DNA of 9,763 nt from a bacterium (GTDB lineage Bacteria > UBA9089), in NCBI GenBank assembly GCA_003485015.1, contig DNCN01000100.1, forward strand, positions 1 to 9,763, read 5' to 3'. The position numbers and the translations under genes are program-made. The notes beneath the pieces are model-generated. The model was not told the origin of the DNA. It saw only the letters and a program-made list of their open reading frames with translations, and did not search any database. Below are positions 1-6,363 of this stretch, piece after piece (positions within the stretch are counted from its first letter, which is position 1; each line of letters opens with the position of its first letter).

Positions 1-10
1 CATTGTAAAT

Positions 11-1252
11 TTACCCTATGAATCTTTTAGCAATGAGCACAGCATTATGTCCACCAAAACCGAATGAGCTGGAAATAGCTACATTCACTCTTGCCTCACG
101 AGGTGAATTAGGGACGTAATCAAGATCGCATTCTGGGTCAGGAGATTCGTAATTTATGGTTGGATGAATAACACCTCTTTCAATGGTTAAGAGGGTAACG
201 ATGAATTCTACTCCACCTGCTGCCCCCAAGAGATGGCCAATCATACTCTTGGTCGAACTAATAGGAATCTTATAGGCGGATTCCTTAAAGACGTCCTTGA
301 TGGCCTCTGTCTCACACTTATCATTGAGTGGAGTGGAGGTTCCATGGGCATTGATGTAGTCAACATCTTCTGGAGCAACACCTGCATCCTTAATAGCAGC
401 CTTAATAGCTCTCGCTGCACCCTCCCCCCGTGGGGCTGGTGCAGTCAAATGATAGGCATCTCCACTCATTCCATAGCCAACTATCTCACCATAGATATGA
501 GCTCCGCGCTCTACAGCGTGTTCTTTTGACTCAAGGATAACGATGCCCGCGCCCTCACCCACAACGAACCCATCCCGTTCCCTATCAAATGGTCTTGAGG
601 CTCTTTCTGGATCATCATTACGGGTAGATAGACTCCTTGCCGCTGAGAATCCTGCCAGGGCAAGAGGAGTTATAGCCGCTTCTGTCCCGCCGGTGACCAT
701 CACCTCAGCTTCTTGTCGCTGAATAATTCGATAGGCATCTCCTATAGCATGGGCGCCTGAGGCACAAGCTGTGACAACGGCTGAATTGGGGCCTTTGAAA
801 CCAAAGGAGATAGAGACCCACCCCGAGGCAATGTCGGTAATAAGCTTAGGGATGAAGAATGGAGTTATCTTACGAGGGCCTTCTTCCAAAAGCTTTTTGT
901 GTTCTTCCTCAATCACGTCAAGTCCACCAATGCCAGAACCGATAAGAACACCAATCTTTGTTGGATCCTCCTTCTTCAGATCAAGACCAGCGTCTTCAAT
1001 GGCCATTCTTGCAGCTGCATAGGCAAATTGAGTGAATCGAGCCATATGTCTTTGGTCCTTCTGATCCAAGAATCGAGAAGGATCAAAGTCTTTGATCTCA
1101 GCAGCTATCTGAGAGCGGTACCCCTCTAAGCTAAAACGCGTTATCCTACTTACACCGCTTCTTCCCGTCAAAAGCGAATCCCAAAAACTGGAAACGTCGA
1201 CACCTACTGGTGTAACCGCCCCCACACCAGTAACAACTACTCTCCGTTTCAT
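11..1252 (-). CDS. fabF: 3-oxoacyl-ACP synthase II (KAS II, FabF)
   Basis: FabF carries out elongation, condensing acyl-ACP with malonyl-ACP. At 413 residues it has the same length as E. coli FabF, and the active site falls at the same numbers: Cys163 (TACASGAHA), His303 (NAHGTSTPLND), Lys335 and His340 (SMIGHLLGAAG). Ile108 in GSGIGG is the residue that distinguishes FabF from FabB, and the gatekeeper loop SSFGFGGHN is present near residues 395-402. The start is ATG, with an AGGAGG at long spacing upstream. It is separated from acpP by 239 bp containing a repeat pair, so it may have its own transcript end or processing site. After its TAA, an ATG at the very edge of the window (positions 3-1), preceded by AGGG, could start the next gene. 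Confidence 0.97.
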   Translation of the reverse strand: MKRRVVVTGVGAVTPVGVDVSSFWDSLLTGRSGVSRITRFSLEGYRSQIAAEIKDFDPSRFLDQKDQRHMARFTQFAYAAARMAIEDAGLDLKKEDPTKIGVLIGSGIGGLDVIEEEHKKLLEEGPRKITPFFIPKLITDIASGWVSISFGFKGPNSAVVTACASGAHAIGDAYRIIQRQEAEVMVTGGTEAAITPLALAGFSAARSLSTRNDDPERASRPFDRERDGFVVGEGAGIVILESKEHAVERGAHIYGEIVGYGMSGDAYHLTAPAPRGEGAARAIKAAIKDAGVAPEDVDYINAHGTSTPLNDKCETEAIKDVFKESAYKIPISSTKSMIGHLLGAAGGVEFIVTLLTIERGVIHPTINYESPDPECDLDYVPNSPREARVNVAISSSFGFGGHNAVLIAKRFIG

Positions 1253-1266
1253 CAGGACCTACAAAG

Positions 1267-1272
1267 CCTCCT
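1267..1272 (-). promoter_or_regulatory. Likely fabF ribosome-binding site at unusually long spacing
   Basis: AGGAGG is present on the minus strand but lies 14 bp before the fabF ATG, longer than the usual 5-9 bp. An in-frame TAG (1259-1261) between the two rules out an upstream start in frame. A weaker AGGT (1257-1260) sits 4 bp before the ATG. Initiation may therefore be less efficient than for acpP, which fits the much higher need for ACP; this is inference. Confidence 0.5.
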
Positions 1273-1278
1273 GTTTTT

Positions 1279-1360
1279 CAAGGGGTTTCACCCTTCTGGT
1301 GGTCACCCCGTTCCCTGTCACCCCGCTGACGTCCATGTCAGCAAGAAGGGAACATCTCAT
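1279..1360 (-). repeat. Structured repeat element, copy A (fabF-proximal)
   Basis: This is the second copy, offset from copy B by 93-99 bp. On the minus strand it begins ATGAGATGTTCC and shares TTGCTGAC, GTCAGC, GGGGTGACAG, CCAGA, then GGG and AAACCCCT. The first stem is a perfect six-base pair (1325-1330 with 1337-1342). The second, AGGGGT against ACCCTT on the plus strand (1281-1295), occupies the same place as in copy B but with a changed base pair. Copy A is longer because GGGGTGAC occurs twice, 15 bp apart (1302-1309 and 1317-1324), where copy B has one GGGGTAAC (1408-1415). Confidence 0.65.
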
Positions 1361-1378
1361 GAATATCTTTGTTCTCCA

Positions 1379-1453
1379 TAGGGGCTTTGCCCCTCTGGCG
1401 CTTCGCTGTTACCCCTGCTGACATCCCTATCAGCAAAAATCGGCACCTTTCAT
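1379..1453 (-). repeat. Structured repeat element, copy B (acpP-proximal)
   Basis: This is the shorter of two imperfect direct copies in the acpP-fabF gap. On the minus strand it begins ATGAAAGGTGCC and contains TTGCTGA, GTCAGC, GGGGTAACAG, then CCAGAGGGGCAAAGCCCCT. Two hairpins are visible: TGCTGA pairs with TCAGCA (1416-1421 with 1430-1435), and AGGGGC pairs with GCCCCT around a 3-base loop (1380-1394). There is no T-run after either stem, so they are not classic terminators. The shared order of stems in both copies argues for a mobile or dispersed intergenic element or a structured RNA. Confidence 0.65.
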
Positions 1454-1491
1454 AAAGCATCCTGCAAAAGACTAGAACTAGCAAATGGCAA

Positions 1492-1728
1492 TTAGTTGAT
1501 CCGTGTGCTGATATAGTTGACCGCATCGCCCACGGTGATAATCTTCTCTGCATCTTCATCACTGATCTCAAGGCCAAACTCCTCTTCCAAGGCCATAACC
1601 AGCTCTACGATATCGAGAGAGTCTGCACCGAGATCGTCGACAAAAGAAACGTCAAGGGTAACCCTACTCTCTTCCACTCCCAATTGATCAATAATAATCT
1701 GTTTTATACGGCTGAACACATCCGCCAT
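1492..1728 (-). CDS. acpP: Acyl carrier protein (ACP)
   Basis: A 78-residue acidic carrier that holds growing acyl chains on a 4'-phosphopantetheine arm. The attachment serine is Ser37 in the DDLGADSLDIVEL motif, the hallmark of fatty-acid ACP. Helix I (about residues 3-15) and the acidic recognition helix II after Ser37 (EEEFGLEISDEDAE follows) are intact. The ATG start is preferred over an in-frame GTG three codons upstream because a strong AGGAGGTG lies 6 bp before it and overlaps that GTG. It lies 15 bp after fabG. Downstream comes the largest gap of the window, so ACP messenger may be processed or stabilised separately from fabF, as is often seen for this highly expressed protein; that last point is inference. 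Confidence 0.96.
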   Translation of the reverse strand: MADVFSRIKQIIIDQLGVEESRVTLDVSFVDDLGADSLDIVELVMALEEEFGLEISDEDAEKIITVGDAVNYISTRIN

Positions 1729-1734
1729 TCTTGG

Positions 1735-1742
1735 CACCTCCT
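1735..1742 (-). promoter_or_regulatory. Ribosome-binding site that decides the acpP start
   Basis: The minus strand reads AGGAGGTG here, 6 bp before the ATG at 1728. A GTG at 1737 in the same frame would add three residues (MPR), but it lies inside this Shine-Dalgarno sequence and so is not the likely start. The site immediately follows the fabG stop. Confidence 0.85.
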
Positions 1743-1743
1743 T

Positions 1744-2487
1744 TTACATGCTCATTCCGCCATCAACTACAATTACTGCTCCAGTAATGTATGAGGCTTC
1801 GTCAGATACCAGGAAGAGAACCACATTGGCCACATCCTCAGGCCCTCCAAATCTATTTAAAGGGATCCGGGCTAAAATCTGGCTGCGAATCTGGTCAGAA
1901 AGAGCTTGTGTCATTTGAGTCTGGATAAATCCTGGCGCAACAACATTGACTGTAATACCCCGTGGACCAAGCTCTTTGGCTACACTCTTGGTTAAGCCAA
2001 TGACCCCTGCTTTAGAGGCGGCATAGTTTGCCTGACCAATATTGCCGCTTAAACCAATAACCGAGGAGATGTTGACTATCCTCCCTCCTTTCTGCTTGAT
2101 CATTACCTTAGCTACTTCTCTTGTGCAGTTAAAGACCCCTCGGAGGTTGATATCCAGAACCTTATTCCAGTCATCGTCCTTCATCCGCAAGATAAGGGTA
2201 TCTCTAGTAATTCCAGCATTATTCACCAAGATATCGACAGAAAAGAACCTTCCGGTGATCTCTTCAACCATACTCTTTACCGAGGAAGGATCAGCGACAT
2301 CAACCCATACAGGCATGGCATTACATTTGAACTGAACCTTTAGCTCTTTGGCTACCTCCTCAGCCAATTCAAGGTTTATATCGGCAATAGCCAGATTCGC
2401 CCCTTCTTTGGCTAAACCAAAAACAATGGCTTGTCCAATTCCCTGACTAGAGCCGGTAACAATGGCAGTCTTGCCCGAAAATCTCAC
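1744..2487 (-). CDS. fabG: 3-oxoacyl-ACP reductase (FabG)
   Basis: FabG reduces 3-oxoacyl-ACP to (R)-3-hydroxyacyl-ACP with NADPH. This 247-residue short-chain dehydrogenase has the cofactor motif TGSSQGIG (11-18), the NNAG motif (89-92) and the complete catalytic tetrad N114, S142, Y155 and K159. The PGFIQTQMT segment and the C-terminal VDGGMSM are typical of true FabG rather than a general reductase. The start is GTG, supported by AGGAGG 8 bp upstream; the resulting N-terminus MRFSGKTAIVTG is normal. It follows fabD by 27 bp, and its stop overlaps the ribosome-binding region of acpP, so the two are likely coupled. Confidence 0.95.
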   Translation of the reverse strand: MRFSGKTAIVTGSSQGIGQAIVFGLAKEGANLAIADINLELAEEVAKELKVQFKCNAMPVWVDVADPSSVKSMVEEITGRFFSVDILVNNAGITRDTLILRMKDDDWNKVLDINLRGVFNCTREVAKVMIKQKGGRIVNISSVIGLSGNIGQANYAASKAGVIGLTKSVAKELGPRGITVNVVAPGFIQTQMTQALSDQIRSQILARIPLNRFGGPEDVANVVLFLVSDEASYITGAVIVVDGGMSM

Positions 2488-2514
2488 TAATTAAACCTCC
2501 TTCCATGGATAATT

Positions 2515-3429
2515 TTATTGAAAAAAGTCCTCTGGTCTTTCAATATTTTTTATATTTACCTCTTTATCAATCCTTCTGAGGAGTCCGCTTAAGACCCTCC
2601 CTGGTCCAACCTCGATGAACTCTTTAAATCCATCTCTTATTAAACGCCTCATCCCCTCTTCCCATCTGACCTTAGAGAAGATCTGTCTAGAAAGAGACTC
2701 TCTTATTCTATCTGGTTCTTGGATATAGTCGGCTGAAACATTACCTACAACAAAAACAGAGGGAGGATTGACCTCCGTCTGATCCAATATCTCTTTCAGT
2801 TTAGATCCTGCTTCCTTAAGATAGGTTGAATGGAACGGTCCTGATACCTGGAGTCGAACTACCCGTTTTGCCCCTCGGGTTCTCGCCATCTCCATTCCTT
2901 TTAGAAGACCATCTTCTCTCCCAGTGATCACTACCTGGCCTGGACAATTGAGATTGGCAATTTCAAGTCCTTCGACTACGTCTTTACAAATCTCCTCTAC
3001 TTCCTCCTTTTGTAGTCCAAGGATGGCTGCCATACCTCCCCCCATGGAGGAAGCAACACCTTCCATCAATTCCGCCCGCCTTTGGACTACTTTGAGGGCA
3101 GAGGCAAAATCTATTGAGCCCGCAGCAACCAAGGCTGAATACTCTCCTAAACTGTGACCCGCTACGGCTGCTGGTAACGGAAAACTCCCTGCCTCCTCTA
3201 TAGCCCGATAGCAGGCTATGGAAGTAGTCAAGATTGTTACTTGAGTATACTTAGTATCATCAAGTCTCTCTTTTGGTCCATCAAAACAGAGCTTTTTGAG
3301 ATCATACCCCAAGATCTCGTTGGCTAAAAGGAAGATGTTTCGGGCACTCCCAAACTCATCATAAAACTCTTGGCCCATACCCACGAATTGGGAGCCCTGA
3401 CCTGGAAAAAGATAGGCTACTCTATCCAT
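2515..3429 (-). CDS. fabD: Malonyl-CoA:ACP transacylase (FabD)
   Basis: FabD loads malonate from malonyl-CoA onto the ACP phosphopantetheine, supplying FabH and FabF with extender units. Starting at the ATG, the protein has 304 residues and begins MDRVAYLFPGQGSQ, as the family does. A TTG three codons further upstream would give a longer form but fits the family less well. The nucleophile is Ser93 in GHSLGE. The oxyanion-hole glutamine is in GQGSQ (Q11), the malonate-binding arginine is in the QRR segment (116-118), and the catalytic histidine is His200 in GPFHS. No clear Shine-Dalgarno sequence precedes the start, which is unusual among these genes. It follows a 100-bp AT-rich gap and ends 27 bp before fabG. 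Confidence 0.95.
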   Translation of the reverse strand: MDRVAYLFPGQGSQFVGMGQEFYDEFGSARNIFLLANEILGYDLKKLCFDGPKERLDDTKYTQVTILTTSIACYRAIEEAGSFPLPAAVAGHSLGEYSALVAAGSIDFASALKVVQRRAELMEGVASSMGGGMAAILGLQKEEVEEICKDVVEGLEIANLNCPGQVVITGREDGLLKGMEMARTRGAKRVVRLQVSGPFHSTYLKEAGSKLKEILDQTEVNPPSVFVVGNVSADYIQEPDRIRESLSRQIFSKVRWEEGMRRLIRDGFKEFIEVGPGRVLSGLLRRIDKEVNIKNIERPEDFFQ

Positions 3430-3441
3430 GTAAACCAAGAA

Positions 3442-3543
3442 TCAAATCCGGCGAAGAAATTTTGTATAGTTTCCTACTTCTTTCAAATATTCAAAAATAA
3501 ACCATCTATTTAAAGACCCTCTTTTATGATCATAGCCAACCAC
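3442..3543 (-). CDS. Possible small overlapping ORF or remnant between fabH and fabD
   Basis: A 33-codon frame opens with GTG inside the last codons of fabH (overlap 14 bp, different frame). It ends with TGA 12 bp before the fabD ATG, so it fills the fabH-fabD gap. The predicted peptide is basic and aromatic, starting MVGYDHKRG and ending NYTKFLRRI, with a middle part that could be an amphipathic helix. I recognise no family. No ribosome-binding site precedes the GTG, and the DNA is clearly more AT-rich than the flanking genes, as a promoter or leader would also be. It could be a real small gene, a remnant of a lost gene, or chance. Confidence 0.2.
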   Translation of the reverse strand: MVGYDHKRGSLNRWFIFEYLKEVGNYTKFLRRI

Positions 3544-4525
3544 CCCAACGCAGCAAGCTCGCTGCCCAAGTGAGTCCTCCGCCTATGGTCAAAAAGAGAA
3601 TCATATCCCCTTCCTTTAGTCTTCCTTCCTTCTTGGCCTCATCCAAGGCAATAGCACAGGAGGCCGCCGAGGTGTTCCCATACTTATGGATATTGACAAA
3701 GACTTTCTCCATCGGTATCTTTAGACGTTGAGCCACTGCCTCCATAATTCTTATGTTAGCCTGGTGCATAATGACAAGATCCACCTGGTCAGGATCGATT
3801 TGGCATTCCTCAAGGAGGTGATGTGCTACCATGGAAGAGAGACGAACCCCAAGCTTAAAAAGCTCATTTCCTCTCATCTTTAGGTAATGGAGTCTTTCAT
3901 CAACCGTCTGGTGAGTCGCCGGATGCCTTGAGCCACCACCAGGTAGCTCAAGCAGATCTCCAGCCCGCCCATCGGCTGCCAGGCGACTCTTGATAAAGCC
4001 ATAACCTTCTTTGACTGGTTGAAGTATGACTGCACCAGCTCCATCGGCCAGAAGCACACAGGTCGATCTATCCTTCCAATCGGTAATCTTCGAAAGGGTT
4101 TCTGCAGCTACAACTAGAACAGTCTCATATACTCCAGCAGCAATAAAACTTTTGGCTGCCTCTAAGGCATAAACAAATCCCGAGCAGGCAGCAGCCAGAT
4201 CAAAGGCTGGTGTATGATGATAAACCCCTAACTGCCTTTGGATATGGCAGGCAGTAGAGGGGAAAATCGTATCTGGTGTGACAGTAGGAACGATAATCAA
4301 GTCGATTTTGCGAGGATCAATCTTAGCGTCCTCTATGGCCAGCTTAGCTGCCTTGACCCCTAGGTCTGAGGAGGCAACCCCTTCCTCAGCAATCCTCCGT
4401 TCTTGGATTCCGGTTCTCGTGCGGATCCATTCATCTGAAGTATCAACTATCTTTTCTAGGTCAAAATTGGTCAACACCTTGGGAGGAAGAAAACTCCCTG
4501 TTCCAACGATACCTACGCTCTTCAA
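3530..4525 (-). CDS. fabH: 3-oxoacyl-ACP synthase III (KAS III, FabH)
   Basis: FabH starts fatty-acid synthesis by condensing an acyl-CoA primer, usually acetyl-CoA or a branched acyl-CoA, with malonyl-ACP. The catalytic triad is Cys114 (AAACSGF), His254 (MHQANIR) and Asn284 (YGNTSAAS). The N-terminal GTGSFLPPKVLTN and DEWIRTRTGI motifs are typical. The start is a TTG: a stop codon lies three codons upstream in frame, there is no nearby in-frame ATG, and the predicted N-terminus matches the family. GGTGG sits 9 bp upstream and AAGAAGG directly abuts the start, so the ribosome-binding site is unclear. Most FabH proteins end at about LLRW; here five extra residues (GGWL after RW) precede TGA. 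A 100-bp gap to fabD follows. Confidence 0.95.
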   Translation of the reverse strand: MKSVGIVGTGSFLPPKVLTNFDLEKIVDTSDEWIRTRTGIQERRIAEEGVASSDLGVKAAKLAIEDAKIDPRKIDLIIVPTVTPDTIFPSTACHIQRQLGVYHHTPAFDLAAACSGFVYALEAAKSFIAAGVYETVLVVAAETLSKITDWKDRSTCVLLADGAGAVILQPVKEGYGFIKSRLAADGRAGDLLELPGGGSRHPATHQTVDERLHYLKMRGNELFKLGVRLSSMVAHHLLEECQIDPDQVDLVIMHQANIRIMEAVAQRLKIPMEKVFVNIHKYGNTSAASCAIALDEAKKEGRLKEGDMILFLTIGGGLTWAASLLRWGGWL

Positions 4526-4555
4526 CCTTCTTCACCACCATATCTAATAACGACT

Positions 4556-5563
4556 TCAAATCTTAGTCTCCAAGAGGCTCTCTTCTATATGCTTATTTAC
4601 CTGGTGTCTTACAAGCTCTGCTGCTGCCCTGATACCATTTTTGATTGCCCTGGCCGAGGAACTACCATGACAGATGATAACAGTCCCATTTACCCCTAAT
4701 AAGGGTGCCCCGCCATACTCTGAGTAGTCTACCCTCTTCTTAAAATTTCTGAAGGCAGGTCGAGAGATCAACCCTCCAAGCCTCAACCACCAGCCTCGAG
4801 AGAACTCTTCTCTGAGTTCCTTTAAGATCATCTCGGCCAGGCTTTCACCAAATTTCAAAAGGATATTGCCAATAAAACCATCGCAGACAACAACATCGAC
4901 ATTGCCGTTAGTAATGTCTCTACCTTCAACATTACCCACGAAGTTTAACGGTGCTTCCTCAAGAAGCCTGTGACTTTCAAAGGTGAGTTCATTCCCTTTC
5001 GATCTTTCATGGCCAATACTTAGGATCCCTACCCTTGGGTTCTCTATGCCCAGAATATGACAAGCGTAGACATTACCCATGATAGCAAACTGATAAAGAT
5101 GTCTCGGTTTGCTCTCAACATTTGCTCCAACATCGATGAGGACAGAACTTCCTTTAAGGTTGGGGATTAGGGTAGCAATGGCTGGACGATAATTACCTCC
5201 AAGTTTCCCGAGCCCTATCAAGGCCGCAGTCATAACTGCACCAGTATGCCCAGCCGAAAGAATAGCGTCAGCCCGACCATCTCTAACTAAATTAACAGCA
5301 ACAACAATGGACGAATCACGCTTGTTCTTTACTGCCGCAGTTGGTGACTCATCGGAGGCAATGACCTCCTGGGCATCCACGATAGAGAAAGGAAGCTTCT
5401 TCAGGGAATAGCCAGACATCTTCTCTTTGAGAAGATTCTCTGGTCCGACAAGTATGATCTCGTCTATTCCCAAACTGGTATACTCTCTGATGCATGCCAC
5501 AGCCCCCTCAATGTTTACTTGAGGGGCATTATCCCCTCCCATAGCATCAACCACAATGCGCAC
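4556..5563 (-). CDS. plsX: Phosphate acyltransferase PlsX
   Basis: PlsX turns acyl-ACP and phosphate into acyl-phosphate, the acyl donor for PlsY in phospholipid synthesis. It is a soluble, peripherally membrane-associated enzyme. The 335-residue length is normal. Family motifs are the N-terminal VVDAMGGDNAP (residues 4-13), DESPTAAVKNKRDSS (71-85), SAGHTGAVM (103-111), a KGNE segment (189-192), VVCDGFIGN (225-233) and DYSEYGGAPLLGVNG (279-293). The start is GTG, chosen because GGGAGG lies 8 bp upstream and the N-terminus then matches the family. It lies 52 bp after rpmF and 30 bp before fabH. No FapR-type operator was recognised upstream. Confidence 0.96.
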   Translation of the reverse strand: MRIVVDAMGGDNAPQVNIEGAVACIREYTSLGIDEIILVGPENLLKEKMSGYSLKKLPFSIVDAQEVIASDESPTAAVKNKRDSSIVVAVNLVRDGRADAILSAGHTGAVMTAALIGLGKLGGNYRPAIATLIPNLKGSSVLIDVGANVESKPRHLYQFAIMGNVYACHILGIENPRVGILSIGHERSKGNELTFESHRLLEEAPLNFVGNVEGRDITNGNVDVVVCDGFIGNILLKFGESLAEMILKELREEFSRGWWLRLGGLISRPAFRNFKKRVDYSEYGGAPLLGVNGTVIICHGSSSARAIKNGIRAAAELVRHQVNKHIEESLLETKI

Positions 5564-5615
5564 CTACTATTCCTCCCTTAACAGATTCTATTTGGAAACC
5601 ACTCGGGCTAAAGAC

Positions 5616-5807
5616 TTATCCCTGTGCTGATTCTTTGATTTCAAGGATCTTACGGCCATTGTAATATCCGCAATGAGGACAGATATGATGGGGCAGCTTT
5701 GCCTCGTTGCATTGGGGACATTTTGAAGTTGCTGGCAACGTAAGCTTCCAGTGCGTCCTTCGCTTGTCCCTCCTTGCCTTCGAAAATTTACGCTTTGGAT
5801 GAGCCAT
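5616..5807 (-). CDS. rpmF: 50S ribosomal protein L32 (bL32), zinc-ribbon form
   Basis: A complete 63-residue bL32, a component of the large ribosomal subunit. The N-terminus MAHPKRKFSKARRDKRRTHW is the standard rRNA-binding, lysine/arginine-rich segment of the family. Two cysteine pairs, C30/C33 (CPQC) and C43/C46 (CPHC), form the zinc ribbon of the C+ type; no zinc-free paralogue is present here. The ATG is preceded by AAGAGGTG at a spacing of 8 bp. Its place between yceD and plsX is the widespread order in bacteria, linking ribosome production with membrane lipid synthesis. The identification is secure. Confidence 0.97.
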   Translation of the reverse strand: MAHPKRKFSKARRDKRRTHWKLTLPATSKCPQCNEAKLPHHICPHCGYYNGRKILEIKESAQG

Positions 5808-5829
5808 GCTTTTTCACCTCTTCTTTTAG

Positions 5830-6339
5830 TCATTCGGTATCTTTTCTTCGACAGTTGCACCTCTCTTTATTCAGATCTTGACCACAGAGAGGACAAAGTC
5901 CGAGGCAGGTATCCTGGCAGAGAGGCTTCATGGGGATACCAAGGAAGATCTCATCTCTTATTCCATCCCTAAGGTCAATCGCATCACCCTGATAATAGAT
6001 CTTCTCTAAATCTGTGCTCTTGAGCTCCCATTCACCCTCATAGACCTTAGGACTCCCTCGATGATACTCTAAATGGAACCCCCGCTCAAACGGGCGGGAG
6101 AACTCATTTAGACAACGATTACATTCCAATCTTATCTCTGTGGTTATCTTGCCTTTGGCATCTATCACATCTCTTTCATTGAGGAGGTTTACCTGAACCC
6201 TTAAAGGACTGATAAATTCCACTCCTTCTGTTTCTAAGCCCAACTCTTGAGGGGTTCCCTGAACATCTATCTCTAAAGAGGCCCCTAAAGAAAGACTCTT
6301 GATATCCGAAAGATCGACAATCAGTGGTTTGTGCCGCAT
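5830..6339 (-). CDS. yceD: DUF177/YceD family protein
   Basis: A 169-residue protein of the YceD family, commonly encoded just before rpmF. YceD homologues are linked to 23S rRNA accumulation and ribosome assembly in bacteria and plastids; the molecular role is not fully settled. The family core is visible as LECNRCLNEFSRPFE (C73, C76). The C-terminus carries a cysteine-rich tail with C141, C145, C149, C152, C161 and C163 (PLCQDTCLGLCPLCG, then CNC), probably a metal-binding site and typical of the Gram-positive-like version. ATG is chosen as start, with GGGGT about 6 bp upstream as a modest ribosome-binding site. The gene begins 24 bp after the fumarase-NDK gene and ends 22 bp before rpmF, so it bridges the TCA and lipid blocks and is likely cotranscribed with both. 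Confidence 0.9.
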   Translation of the reverse strand: MRHKPLIVDLSDIKSLSLGASLEIDVQGTPQELGLETEGVEFISPLRVQVNLLNERDVIDAKGKITTEIRLECNRCLNEFSRPFERGFHLEYHRGSPKVYEGEWELKSTDLEKIYYQGDAIDLRDGIRDEIFLGIPMKPLCQDTCLGLCPLCGQDLNKERCNCRRKDTE

Positions 6340-6363
6340 GTCTTACCCCATCAATCTTTGAAT

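Noticed and set aside
1..3. ATG on the minus strand at the window edge as the start of the next gene after fabF
   Set aside because: AGGG stands 10 bp upstream, so it is plausible, but only the three bases of the codon are visible and nothing can be said about a product.
1259..1360. A 33-codon minus-strand frame in the acpP-fabF gap, in the same frame as fabF and ending 6 bp before its ATG
   Set aside because: It has no ribosome-binding site, lies wholly within the repeat copy, and the matching start in copy B stops after seven codons. It is better explained by the repeat.
1380..1394. GC-rich hairpin AGGGGC/GCCCCT as a rho-independent terminator after acpP
   Set aside because: No run of T follows on the minus strand; the stem is part of the repeated element instead.
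1338..1577. A 79-codon minus-strand frame overlapping the 3' end of acpP and the repeat region
   Set aside because: It starts inside acpP in another frame, has no recognisable domain, and no ribosome-binding site was noted.
3445..3500. Sigma-70-like promoter before fabD, with TTGAAT and TATACA boxes on the minus strand
   Set aside because: The spacing between the best boxes is about 20 bp (or 12 bp from the second TTGAAA), both away from 17, so it is not supported beyond general AT-richness.
5588..5860. A 90-codon minus-strand frame across rpmF
   Set aside because: It overlaps the clear L32 gene in a different frame and shows no domain of its own.
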